Source: Smallanthus sonchifolius (lineage: Eukaryota; Streptophyta; Magnoliopsida; Asterales; Asteraceae). From it: a stretch of DNA of 64,000 nt. The notes beneath the pieces are model-generated. The model was not told the DNA's origin, ran no database searches, and saw only the letters and a list, made by a program, of their open reading frames with translations. Position numbers and translations under genes: made by a program. Position 1 is the stretch's first letter, and each line of letters begins with the position of its first letter. This document shows, piece by piece, positions 23,590-35,306 of the stretch. The stretch lies in contig CM042039.1 in the NCBI GenBank assembly GCA_023525975.1, positions 13,422,501-13,486,500 on the forward strand, read 5' to 3'.

Positions 23590-26052
23590 TCAACTACGAT
23601 TCCCAAAGGTCATGTCAACAGTGTCGTTTCGGCAATTGATTTGCGCATTTGCGGTTGCCAAAAACGGTCTTCCCAAAATCACTCGTGGCTCCTCCTCCTT
23701 AGCAAGTGGTGCATAATCGAGCACCAAGAAATCTCCTGGATAGTAATATTCTCCAATCTTCATAGCCACTCCCACTAATTTCCCCCGAGGACGCGTGCAT
23801 GTAGCATTTTCTAACACCAACGTGGTGTTGTATTCTTCTAATGGACCAAAATTGTATTGGTCATATACGCTCCCCGATAAAATGCTCACCCCCGCTTCAT
23901 AATCTAATAATGCCAAATTAGTTTTAAATTCTACAATTTGAATTGGAACTAAGGGTTCTCCAAACTCAATTTCCTCCTCTTCTCTTTCTTCATCTTCTTC
24001 ATTACCATGAGCCACATCAATTGCACTAACATGATGTTTTGGGTTCAATGTGGTGTCACTCGGCAATTTACCTTCATTTTGCTTGAATTGAGCTATTTCT
24101 TGTGCCAATTGCCCAACTTGTCTCTCCAATGCCGCGTGAGACTTATCTCTCACTTCATTCTCCCTTTTGGATTCTTTCATCATCTCCAACAATGCATCCA
24201 ATTTTGAATTAACCGCATCATCACCCCCCGATGATCCACCTTGTTGTTGATGATCTTGATTGTAATTCCTTGGGGGGTAATTTGTGTTCCGGTTATTGTT
24301 ATAAGAGCTCCTTTTGTAACCACCCGAATTATAATTGCTTTGTTGACGAGGTTGGTATGATGAAGTACCTTGATTTGAACCTTGGAAATTTGGGTTCAAT
24401 TGGTTTGACGCATCCCCATATTTGAAGTTGGGATGATTCCTTGAGCTCGGGTGATAGGAGTTTGAGTTTGTATCATTTGGTTTCCTATCACCAAAAACTT
24501 GGTTCACTTCTTCTTGTCTACCTTCTTGCATTGAGCAATTCATCGCTTTATGCCCCAAATCTCCATAATTTTCACAAACATCAAATCGGGTTTTTACTCC
24601 TGCTACTTCTTTCTTCTCACTTTTCCTCAGCAATGCTAACTCTCTTTCCATGGAGGCCAACCTCTCTTTTGTTTCATAGTCTGGGACAGACTTAGAAATT
24701 GAGTGTTTGGCTCTTCGGCTAGCCGATGCTTCGGCTTTAGAACTTTGGCTCATCCGTTCCAAGAAATCCCAATCATCTTCTTCGGGATTAGACAACAATG
24801 TCCCATTACTTGTGGACTTCAAATACTTCCTCTCCTCTTGAGTCAAACCATCAACAAAACACTTTACCAATTCCCACAACTCGATTTGATGGTGGGGACA
24901 TTTCCTCAACAACTCTTTGAAGTGTGTAAAGGTTTCATGTAAAGGCTCACCCATTTGTTGTTGAAAGGTCCGAATCTCAATTCGGGAGTCATCCGTCTTC
25001 GCAACCGAATAGTACTCATCCAAGAAGACTTGTTGCATTTCATCCCATGTGTGGATGCTATTAGCCGGCAATGTGATGAACCATTGCTTTGCTCGATCCT
25101 TGAGGGAAAACTGAAAAAGTCTAAGTTTGACCTCGCTCTGATCGAAGTTCTCATCTCCAATTGTGCTACAGATGGCAGCAAACTCGGCTAAATGGGTGTA
25201 TGGTTCTTCGGTAATCATGCCATGAAGATGTGGGAGAACGTTGATATAATTTGGCATTGACTTGAATCGCCTCATTCCGGGAATTGGTGGAACAATTGGA
25301 GAAGCATTCTCCGAAATAGTCGGTCGAAAGCGACCATTAACTCCACCCATAGGGGCTACTGGTTGTCTTCGGTTTTCATTGTTGTAGCCCCCATTAACTC
25401 TCCTTCCTTCTTGTCTAGGAGGATATCCAAATCTCTCAGGTCTACCCGTTCGACCCGTTGGTTGTCTCGCCCTTTGGTGAACATAATTCACCTCTTCTTC
25501 TTCTCCAAAGCTTTGCCCCTCGTTATATTCTCCAAATTGGCTCCTCTCACCATCTTCATACTCGTAATCTCCAAACCCATCACCGTTTCTAACATCTTCA
25601 TTATCATCATACCCAAATTATTCACCATCGTCATCCTCCTAACCATCGTTCTCATTGTCGTTTCATGGTTGAGTTCCAAATATGTTTCCAGGAGGGGTTT
25701 GATTTTGTTGTGGTCCCCTTCTTCCTTGGTACGCGGGATTGGTACGGATGTTAATGGGTCGGTTTTGTTGAACTGTACCCGACCCACGGGGTTGGTTGTT
25801 ATTGATAGGTATAGATGGGGTTGGGGTTCGGTGAGGTGGAGTTGGTGGGAGGTTAGGTATAGGGCCTCTGTTTGGAGTTGGGCAACGGTTTCTTATGCTA
25901 GTTCCAGAATGACTACTTCGACCATCCATAGATAATGGTTCCGATGAAATGGGTTGTAAATTTTGTTGTTGGGTTCGGTTTTGCCTTGCTATGCTCTCAA
26001 TTTCTGGTTCAAAAACAAGCGGTGAAGTCCTCCCGGATGAAGGGGCACGCAT
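23590..26052 (-). pseudogene. Element D gag-protease, one frame with three stops
   Basis: One reading frame of about 820 codons runs from ATG 26052 to 23590. It has a Pro/Asn/Arg-rich N-terminus, an acidic linker, a retrotransposon gag domain (about 24770-25290; motif QWFITLPANSIHTWDEM), a zinc knuckle, an Asn/Gln-rich stretch, a Glu-rich segment and a protease-like domain ending ILGRPFLATANAQI. In-frame stops are TGA 25663, TAG 25639 and TAA 25618. The knuckle reads CENYGDLGHKAMNC: the second Cys is Tyr (24565-24567). The protease triad reads D-Y-E rather than D-Y-G (23896-23898). Several lesions look like C-to-T or G-to-A changes, as expected from methylated cytosine decay. Confidence 0.85.
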
Positions 26053-26177
26053 GCACTAATCTGTGACCTACACACACAAACACCACGCGTAACACAAAAA
26101 TAGAAGAATTAACCAAACAAAACAAGTAACAAATAGTCACACGAGTCAATTAAAATAAAACACCAAGTGCACACACT

Positions 26178-26194
26178 CCCCGGCAGCGGCGCCA
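26178..26194 (-). other. Primer binding site of element D
   Basis: On the minus strand TGGCGCCGCTGCCGGGG begins five bases inside the 5' LTR. It resembles the Asp-tRNA-type site reported for Athila/Tat elements with one difference. Confidence 0.75.
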
Positions 26195-26199
26195 AAATT

Positions 26200-27517
26200 T
26201 GATCGTTGTAGAAGGGAACGCTCAAAGATAAAGAATTAGAGTGTCCTAATCACCTTAAACTAGTTAGGGTAAGAAGGGTGTCGAACCACGAAGAGTTTGT
26301 GGTCGGTGCTTAACTTCAATTAACAATGTGATTTATGAAGTTGCAATGGGTCTTTCTGACCAAACACAAGCAATGATTGAGGTGAAATTAACCAATCGAA
26401 CAATCAATGATTATCAACTAGCAAAACAATCACGAGTAATCAAGTAGCAAATAAACGGTTTAAGTTGTAAACAATAACTAAAAAGGAATCACACCCGGGT
26501 TTCACGTTCACAAGTAATTAGGGATTATCACAGAGTTCAAATAATCAAATGGTTATCCAAATCAAATTAACCAAATCTAACCAAGAACCTCAACATTCAT
26601 ACATCATCGGAAATAGTGTAAAACAATATTCACGAATGAAATCGAGAAAAATGTATGCAATATAGAATTAGATTAATCAATAGATTCAACACAAATCGAA
26701 GTTCATAGCAATTATCATCTAACGGGGTCAATGGTGCAAGAATTTATCGACTCCCGTGAGTTCATAACAATACTAAACACAAAGATTCAAGTATTTCAAA
26801 CCAAACGATTACAAGAATTGTTTCTCAAAGCTAGCATATGATAAAAACCCTAAAAACGTACAAACAATCCACCCGGGAATGATTACCGGTGGATTAGCCG
26901 CTCATGGTTGTGGAATTCATCTTTGATTCCTCAATTTCTTGAAACCGATCTTCAATAATATGTTTCTAGCCTCACAAAATCGCCCAAAATCGCCCAAAAC
27001 TGTTGTTCCAAAGATGATTTTCAATTTAGGGAAGAAACCCCTAGTTAAACACTGAAAATCGGCTGTTTCACTAAAAATCCGCATCTGAAATGTAACCAGC
27101 GTAAGCTTACGCTGGGGGCGTAAGCTTACTCCACCGAGCTGAAGCTACTGTTTAGAAAATGTTACCGGCGTAAGCTTATGCTCCTAGGGCGTAAGCTTAC
27201 GCTCCTAGGGTAATTCTTAACCAACTTTTTGAATCCGGCTTCTTGAGCTACCCAAGATTCATATATTATGGGTCTAGTAACTCATTTTCTAGCTCGAGAT
27301 ATGCCTGTTTCAAGATTTAGCTTCAAAAACTTCCACATCGGCCTCATCTTTTGCATAGTTTCCGATCCAATTCCTCTACTTCCTCTCTAATGCTTCCAAA
27401 ACACGTACTTAGCATCTAAACACCTATAAATCATAAACACATGCAAAGTAAACGCTAAATCACATATAAAAACATATAGTTAAGCATTATAAACACCTAA
27501 TGAACACCTACACATCA
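26200..27517 (-). repeat. 5' LTR of element D
   Basis: Collinear with 20622-21919. Four palindromes of the GCGTAAGCTTACGC type lie at 27099, 27118, 27168 and 27189. The partner LTR has three because about 20 bp containing one unit are missing there. Confidence 0.9.
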
Positions 27518-27522
27518 AATTA

Positions 27523-29275
27523 CCCTACTCATGATTTAGAGTTAGAGGCGGTGGTGTTTGCACTCAAGTTGTGGAGACACTACTTGTACTGAATCAGGTG
27601 CACAATCTACACGGATCACAAGAGCTTGAGTACTTCTTCGAGCAAAAGGAGTTGAACATGAGGCAGAGGAGGTGGTTAGAACTAATCAAGGACTACGAAT
27701 GTGAGATCCTTTACCATCCGGGTAAGGCAAATGTGGTTGCTGATGCGTTAAGCCGTAAAGAGGAACACATGCCAATTAGAGTTAAAGCGTGTCAACTAGT
27801 AGTAACGCTAGATTTCCTGACGTTATTAAAGGATGTGCAAATGGAAGCCATGAGAGATGAAAGGCTAAAAGAAGAGATGATTTTTGGACAACGTAATTTG
27901 TTGACTGTGTGTGGGTCAAGGATGACCGTATCTGGATACCAAGGTTTGGTGAATTTAGAGAATATGTACTTGACGAAGCGCATAAGTCAAGGTACTCGAT
28001 ACATCCGGGAGCAACAATGATGTACCAGGATATGAAAGGCAACTATTGGTGGCCAGGGATGAAGCACGATGTGACCAAGTATGTAAGTAAGTGCTTGATA
28101 TGCTTGCAAGTTAAAGTAGAGTATTAGAAGCCTTATGGAAAAATCCAACCTTTAGAGATTCCGAAGTGGAATTGGGAGCACATTACAATGGATTTTATTA
28201 CAAAGCTGACCAAGATGGTGAAGGGACACGATATAATTCGGGTAGTAGTGGATCTGTTAACGAAAAGCGCTCATTTTCTACCAATTAAGGAGGCCTTCTC
28301 ATCAGAAAGGTTATCCGAAGTGTTTGTTAATGAGATCGTTTCCAGGCACGGAGTGCCGATTTCTATTGTATTCGACCAGGATACGAGATTCAAGTCAAAG
28401 TTTTTGAAGAGGTTCAATGAAGCTATGGTGACGAGGTTGCACATTAGCACTGCGTATCACCCTCAGACTGATGGACAGTCAGAGCGGACGATACAAACGT
28501 TAGAGGACATGTTGCGTGCATGTGTGATTGATTTCGGAGGTGCATGGGATGGTCATCTACCTTTGGTGGAGTTGTCTTATAACATTAGTTATCATACGAC
28601 TATTGGGATGCCGCCATACGAGATGCTTTTTGGGAGAAGGTGTAAGACCCCAGTGTGCTGGGGAGAGACCAGACATAAAGAATTAGGGAGTTTAGATGTT
28701 GTAAAAGAAACTTTCGAGAAGTTCGAATCGGTAAAGCAAAGGATGAAAGCCGCTCATGATCGGCAGAAGTTTTACGCCAACAAGAGACAAATGCCTATAG
28801 AGTTTAATGCAGGGGATTATGTGATGCTTAAAGTATCGCCATGGAAGGGCATTATTCATTCTAGAAGCGGGGAAAGCTTAGTCCGAGGTATATTAGACTG
28901 TTTATGATAGAGGAGCGTGTTGGTAGTGTCGCCTACCGACTGTTGTTGCCAGATGAACTGGCAGTGATACACCCAACCTTTCATGTGTCCCATTTACGGA
29001 AGTGTTTGGCAGACGGTACTGAACACGTGTTGTTAGACGACATTGTGGTGGATGATAAGCTAAATTATGTAGAGGAACCGGTGGCTATACTGAATAGAAA
29101 GGAAAATAAATCGAGAAGGAAAGTAATCACGATCGTTAAGGTGCAGTGGAAACATCGTAAAGGATCGGAGGCTACTTGGGAGCCAGAAGCGGAAATGTGT
29201 GAACGTTATCCGCATTTGTTTCTAGATGACGCATGTTTCGAGGGCGAAACCTCTTTTAGGGGGGGAGACTTGTAA
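27523..29275 (+). pseudogene. Gypsy C RNase H, integrase and chromodomain
   Basis: This resumes RNase H exactly where element D broke it. A TGA near 27589 and a one-base frameshift near 27630 follow, then YHPGKANVVADALSR ends RNase H. Integrase shows an H..H..C..C zinc region (27975-28110), a stop near 28125, and the core catalytic residues D (MDFI, about 28190), D (FDQDTRF, about 28375) and E (DGQSERT, about 28475). A frameshift near 28865 precedes GKLSPRYI and the C-terminal chromodomain (about 29060-29220; WKHRKGSEATWEPE), which targets insertion to chromatin in this group. The final stop codon overlaps the 3' LTR start. Core residues are intact but the frame is broken four times. Confidence 0.9.
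29258..29270 (+). other. Polypurine tract of gypsy C
   Basis: AGGGGGGGAGACT is directly before the 3' LTR. Confidence 0.8.
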
Positions 29276-31137
29276 CATCCCAGTTTTTATAGAACTAATG
29301 GGATTAATGTATATATGTGTATATGTTGTAACACAATGGATGGATTTCTACGAGATATTTACGAGACCTAACAAGGGTGTGGTGTCGGGTTTCTTTTGTG
29401 TAAATATATCTAGAAAGGTTGGCGAGTAATTAATGCATAAGTGGCAGGACTTTTATTAAAATACGAAATGGGTCGGGCCGAGAGGTCGGTGACGCGCATT
29501 AGGGTGTTACGCAAGGGGAGGAAACCCCATTGGGGTGTTTTGTGGCAGCCGAGATCGAGAGAGAGAAAGGGGGCGACGAGGGCTTCCGGTTCAAGGTGAT
29601 TTGAGGTAAGAACTCGCATTCTTTGCTCTCTCATTTCACATGTGAGATTATTGGATTGTTATTTATGTGGTTGTGGCGTTAGGGTTTCGTTAAAACTCAA
29701 GTGCTTGTTGAAGACGAGGACGATCGGTGATTCGGCGAGCATGAGTCTTTCGATTTAAAGGTTTAATTGCTTCATTCTATCCGTATGATTGTTATTTATT
29801 GTTTGTGGGACTGTTGGGGTGTTCGGCCGAACCCTTTGGGGTGGCCGGCATGCGTAGCGAGGTTGAAGGAGGAGTCGGCTTGGGTCGGGTAGCGGACCAC
29901 GGGGCGGAGAGGACCGGTGCGAAGCCGACGGGGCTGGGGTGGCTCGGCGATGGTCGTGATAGCCCTATGGGAATGAAGACAACGCGACGACAAGACAGTG
30001 GACCCGTGGTAGCAGTGGTCGAAGGCCGTGGGGGGGCTATGGGTGGTGTCGGGGACGGTTTGGATTTGTAAGGCATTGCTGGTGACCGTAAAAGGGAGTC
30101 GAGGTTAGCCAAGGTGTGTTCGGGGGTGGCTTGATACGCACATGGAGTGCGTATACGTGCATGGGAGTTCGCATGGCATTTAGGGTTTTTACATGGCGTA
30201 ATGCACGTGCATGTAACAATGTGTGACGTCGGGTTAGTCGAGTAGGCGAAAGTTTAACATTGGGCCATGGTATTGACTCGTGAATTGTGTGTAATATAGG
30301 TGCGAGGTCGAAGAGCGAGACCAAGGCGTTAGCGGGTTTTAGAGATCGTGGTGCGTCTAGAAAAGGTGAGTTTCTATCGTCCACTTTTCAACGTTTTGTT
30401 GTTTTGGGCATGAATGCATGCAATGTGCATCGTAGAGTATGCATGTACAAATGAAGGGTTTTTAATATTATTATATGCGACATGAATTGGTAGTCGTGTC
30501 TGCATGCGTATGATTTGGTATTACCTAATTAATGTCGTGACTATATATATTAAGAGGGAGTTGATATTGTGGTATGTTTGTCGACGAGAAACTAGACAGA
30601 CGTCTGCGAGACAAAAATGAGTTGCTCAAGCTTGATAGTGAGTCGGTGTTTGTCGGTGAGTCGTTTTGACTGACGGTGATCAGTTGATGAACCATGATCG
30701 TACATGTCCTTGGACTAGACGACATGTGTTTGAGTACGTCGATATAACATAATATTCAAATGAACAATGTTTTGCATGAGGAAACTGTTATAATGTATAC
30801 TGTTTTAATACACGTTCAGGACTTAATATTCCCGAATAAATTACTATACAACTCACTCAACGTAGCTGAATTTTAGCATGTATTTCAGGTAAAGAGAAGG
30901 TGTGAGCTGGCGGCTTCTGGATGTTGTTTGGTTACCGTGATCGTGTGATGACATTTAATTCCGTTGAGTCATTGAATTATTTAATTGTTAGTACTTGATT
31001 TATTAGTATTTGAGATTTGGGTCGTCGACCACTATTGACTGTTTGTTCTCCGATGCGTTTATTATGTTTATTTGATGTCATTTACTACTGTGCTTATGTG
31101 TATGCCAACGAGTCGGGTCCCCGGTTTTGGGGCCTCA
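29271..31137 (+). repeat. 3' LTR of gypsy C
   Basis: Collinear with 4376-6245. It lacks about 45 bp near 29497 that are present in the 5' copy, and ends GGGGCCTCA where the partner ends GGGGCCTTACA. The CTTCT target duplication follows at 31138-31142. Confidence 0.88.
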
Positions 31138-32073
31138 CTTCTTTCCCTTTGTCGGTGTTTCTTGCCTTAGGTCGACCGCAATACTTGGCCACATGACCAG
31201 CAGTTCCACAATTATACCACCCCATAGTGCATGCGTAGTCGCACGAGTAATGCTTAATCTTCCCGCATCGAGCACAAAAGTTCAGACTCAAACGACACTC
31301 CCCCGGGTGCTTCCTCCCACACTTAGCACAATCATCTCTATCCTCTATCCTCGACTTCTTCTTTTCCGATCCTACCCACTCCTTAGTTGTCCGTTTAACG
31401 ACACTTGTCACTTTCTTTTGGTTTTCGGCAGGCAGTGGGTCTTCGGAGTTAAAGTCATCATACACTATCCGAGTCAGATCCACCACCGATTCATAACTTT
31501 TAAGGGTTTTAGCTTTTATGTGCACACGTACTTTCTATGGCAACCGATTGATGTAGTACTTTAATCACTTCCCTTTAGTATCCACCAGATGTGCTACCAA
31601 CTGTGCCAATTCATTATACTTAGAGGTGTACTGGCGGTGAGTCATATTGCCAGTCTCGAGTCCCAAAAACTCCCTCTCAACAATAATAATCTCGTTTTGC
31701 TGGCAGAACTTCTTAATCATCATTTTTTTCATATCATCCTATTTCATCCTCTTAAGAGCAGTGGAGGACTTAGCCTGCTAGATGGTGTCCACCCGCTCAG
31801 AGCTTCGTTTGTGAATGAGTGAGAGGTAAACGGGACTGCCTGGTCCTCATTGCACTCACTGATGTTAATTACACCATTCATCCTCTCGATCCACTCGAAA
31901 GTGGCAACTGCATCCTTCCTACCATCAAACCTCGACGGGTCACACCCCCGAAAAGATTTGTAATTGCAGCCTTATCCCAAACTCGAAGGTGGCAATCGCA
32001 TCCTTCCTACCCTTACAACTTTCTTCTTTCCTATCCCAATGTCTTTCATGGCGGCCAGGGCTGTCGACAAAAC
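31138..32073 (-). pseudogene. Gypsy K gag, decayed
   Basis: Read from about 31935 to 31138 this is a gypsy gag: a motif ATFEWIERMNGVINISECNE, then KKFCQQNEI...EREFLGLETGNM and a zinc-knuckle region with CAKCGRKHPGEC, CARCGKIKHYSC and C...NCGTAGHVAKYC. Several stops are present (near 31535, 31563, 31740 and 31780). The frame continues to 4375 after element C. At 31895-32011 a stretch containing GGCAAYYGCATCCTTCCTACC is duplicated. The segment ends where the E array begins, so the gag start and 5' LTR of K are not seen. Confidence 0.75.
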
Positions 32074-34280
32074 TGATCGATATTGTTTGATCGGTCAAAA
32101 AATAAAGAAATAAATAGTTAGTGGAAAGTCGAGTCGTCTCCAAGAGGAATTAGTGGAAAGAATAAATTGATTTAGTTTTGAATTTTTTTTTTGTTTAAAA
32201 CTCAAATTAAATAAAGAATGCAACCACCTCCAAACTTCAGGTTCTAGGTTTCACATAAGACTCAGTTGTTTAATTGGACGCCACATAGACATAGTGTTGA
32301 AAAACCGGTTAAAACAGTAATTGAAGACACATGGTTGTAGCAAACCTATACAACCGGTTTTGTCATATTAGTATAATCCAATCACCCAATTTATAAGTGT
32401 CAAGTTTACCCCCTTTAATCACCAAACCCGCTCTAGGTTTTATCATCAACCGAATAAGATTTTAAAGAACAAAAACTCAAAGCACATAAATAAACTGTTT
32501 AAATTAACCAATGCATCAATCTAATGAGTTATTGTCAGAAACTAAATAGATCCAAAAATATAAACAACGAATCAAACGCAAAACCTATACGAAACGTCAG
32601 CACGGAGGAAGCCACAAGTGGTTTTAACCGCTCATGATTTAAGTTCACATGCACAAAACTTCAAAAATTGACCACAAAATTGTTTGCCTCTTGTTTCCTC
32701 GTCACCACAGCAGCCAAAAGGCTGAATATTGCTTATGCGTAAAATCCCTTCGTGAATTATTGATGCATTCCATTTATTCTTTTTTTTTTATCGCCTCTTC
32801 ATCCCTAATGGGCTCTCAAGACATTGTTAAATTAATAGCCCAACAATATTTTAATAATCACTTTTGAGTTAATTAATTCAGCCTACATTTCTTTCTTCTT
32901 TGTTTTCCACTCGTTGGTCCAAATATCCAACCCAATATCAAAGATTTTATTTGTTGTACCCATCCAACTAAAGCACTTTCACGTGTATCTCCTGCCAAAC
33001 AAAGAATTATGATTTATGATTGATACTTTTAGTTTAATTATTATGTGACATTTAGTTTATACAAACTTTAGTGTATTTAACTCATTACTAATATATACAA
33101 TTTGCAACCAGCCTCCATTTTATAAAAATAGTCAACGCCTCCTTTTTACCCTTGCGTTTTATTTTCTTTTTTATCCAAATTTAATACCTTTCTTTAATTT
33201 TTTTGTTTAACCAAGTAACCGCCTCCATTATCTATCGAAATTATTCTTCCCCCTTTTCATTCCTCTCTATCTTCCATTAGGTTTACCCCCCTTCATATGG
33301 TTCATCCACAAATTGGTCGACTTTTCTTCGCGATTCGTGTATGATTTCTTAATCCCTTAGCATGTTCTGATTTTCCGACTATTTTCTGTGTTTTATTCGC
33401 GATTCGTGTATGATTTCTTAATCTCTTTGCATGCTCTGAATTTGCGACTTCTTTCTGTGTTTTATTTGCGATTCGTGAATCCCATTAATATCAAAATGGT
33501 AAGTAGTGAATCCCATTAATATCAAAATTGTTTCCATTCAGACAACTTTGATTATTCAAACAATCAGAAATCATTAAAAACATTACTTCTTTCTGTGTTT
33601 TATTTGCGATTCGTGAATCCCATTAATAAGTTTTCATTATATACTACTTCCAAATCTTCAGAATACGTTGCTTTTAAAGGTAATTCCGGGTCTGATTGAT
33701 TAAGGACATTTGTTCAGTAAAAAATATTGGTATATTGACTACTTTATATTGATTAGGGTTTATCTATCTATGTGTTTGATGTTACATGATTGAAAACTAT
33801 TGTTGATTTGTGGATAGCAAGCATCTTGCTTAGGTAAGAAATCTTTTGGTTTCAGGGATATTATATCTTTAGGCAATGCTTTTGAATTTTATATTTGTAG
33901 AAATTGAGTGTCATGTTTCTTTACAGCATCAAACCAAAACCAACCCCATTTTACATTAAAAAGATAGTGATTTTTAAGTATGTGTTGTGCCTAAAATCAT
34001 GCAACTTGAAGTCTTTTTTATCAATCTACCCCACTTAGTATTGGGCCTCTTTATTTTAGTTTTTTTATTTAAGGGTCAGAACATGTTAATAGATAACGTT
34101 AATAGATAAATAGATAGCAGACCTAAACTTATTTTCTTCACACCCAGACACACAATTGCTTAAATATGATCATGACATATTCCTGGTATGATTGTAGTAG
34201 AATATAAAATGGACAACAAAGTAAAAGAAATATTTTCATCTAATAATTGGCAATATAGTTTTCAAGATAACTGCGTATGC

Positions 34281-34321
<41 letters not shown>

Positions 34322-35306
34322 CTTTTGGCACATTTTCGTATTGTTTGTATTATTTGCAGCTACAAGTAAGAAGGTATAGTGAGCATTAAAAAAAGATGTA
34401 TGAGATGAGGTTTAAAAACGTCATATATTTTGAAACAGTCTATAAAGCAGTACGAAGAATTGGCTGCAACACTATCATGTAGATGTCCTATGGAAAACAC
34501 TTGCAATCTATTGGTTGGTGTATAAATAGTTGATCTTCTGATAGGGTCCCTATCTGTTTATTTAGGCCATCCAAAAACCGCTTCCAACGACGTTGCATCC
34601 ACTTCCGCTGCACCATCGACAAAAACAAAAGCAAGACAAATAAGACGTTCCTCATGTAAAAAAATTCTTTAACATTATCATTACTTTGTTTACTCTTTTC
34701 CAAAACATACAGAACTTATCTTTTGGTTATACTCAACAGAACATGGTACTGCCAACAAAGAAAAACGCAATGACACAAAACTATAGGTATTGACCAAACC
34801 ACAAACAGTACGTAACTTCAAATTCCTATTGATTATTGTATTTTTGAACCTTATCAGTTCTATTTAACTCTTCCACGCACCATCATTTTTCTTACATATT
34901 TTAAAATTAGTTCTCTAATATTCTGCAGGAATTGGAAGTTATCATTCTGTTGTAGCATATGCTTTTGTAAAAACTTTAAGTATAATTAAGTATCGTATAC
35001 TTGAAACCTTATGTATTAACATGTGGTCTATGTAAATATGTAACACAAATTGGTTGTTAATGCTATCAGTTTAGACGATAGTTATGCACTTTGCATCTAT
35101 GTTTTGATAGGCAATTAGAAATTACTAGGTTGATTATTTATAAGAGTACTCAAACTCCCGCCGCAACGCACTTGTTTGCGTAAACTTGTTATATATTAAA
35201 AATCAAAAATATAAAAACAATGTAAAATAAATTATTTCTCACATGACTATGGTTAAAAACATATAATTATATACAATTATCACGTGTAAATTTACCACTC
35301 ATCACA
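32074..35306 (-). repeat. LTR E1 with a 2.1-kb insert
   Basis: Begins TGATCGATATTG on the plus strand and ends CTCATCACA. Comparison with E2 and E3 shows an insertion at 33085-35188; without it the LTR is 1129 bp. It lacks a primer site at its lower edge, so it is a 3' LTR. Confidence 0.85.
33085..35188. mobile_element. Helitron-like insertion in LTR E1
   Basis: The limits come from comparison with E2 and E3: the target CTCA|TTATATATT is split between A and T without duplication. The insert begins TTACTAATATATAC and ends with CCCGCCGCAACGC, a short stem (CGCAA/TTGCG) and ACTTG. Plant Helitrons insert between A and T, start TC and end with a hairpin plus CTRR, so both ends are variants. Contents are noncoding: a pyrimidine-rich promoter or 5'-leader-like tract (33120-33330), 69-bp repeats (33328, 33397, 33466 and a partial near 33604) and a GT/AT microsatellite (34279-34317). 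No Rep/helicase frame is present. Confidence 0.5.

Larger units (their letters stand above)
20622..27517 (-). mobile_element. Non-autonomous gag-protease element D (TR-GAG-like)
   Basis: LTRs at 20622-21919 and 26200-27517 are flanked by the perfect duplication AATTA (20617-20621 and 27518-27522), inside the RNase H of gypsy C. On the minus strand the order is 5' LTR, Asp-tRNA-type primer site, gag, protease, 1.7 kb noncoding, polypurine tract, 3' LTR. There is no RT, RNase H or integrase, which fits terminal-repeat retrotransposons with a gag domain (TR-GAG). Primer site and gag style suggest the Athila/Tat branch. LTRs differ by about 4% over their first 110 bp. The gag-protease frame is broken, so this copy is dead. 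Confidence 0.88.
4376..31137 (+). mobile_element. Chromodomain Ty3/gypsy element C, split by nested elements B and D
   Basis: This is a complete element with LTRs at 4376-6245 and 29271-31137, flanked by the duplication CTTCT (4371-4375 and 31138-31142). Sense order is 5' LTR, Met-tRNA primer site, leader, gag with two zinc knuckles, protease, RT, RNase H, integrase, chromodomain, polypurine tract, 3' LTR. That order and the C-terminal chromodomain place it among chromoviruses, probably Tekay/Del-like. It spans 26.8 kb, about 8.6 kb without B (8284-19514) and D (20622-27517). The LTRs differ by roughly 5% over the first 100 bp. It is inactive: stops and frameshifts lie in RT, RNase H and after integrase. 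Its own insertion site is inside element K. Confidence 0.9.

Noticed and set aside
23224..25935. Plus-strand frames opposite the D gag, including a 190-residue hydrophobic one
   Set aside because: Antisense of a Pro/Asn/Arg-rich gag N-terminus; hydrophobicity follows from the complementary codons.
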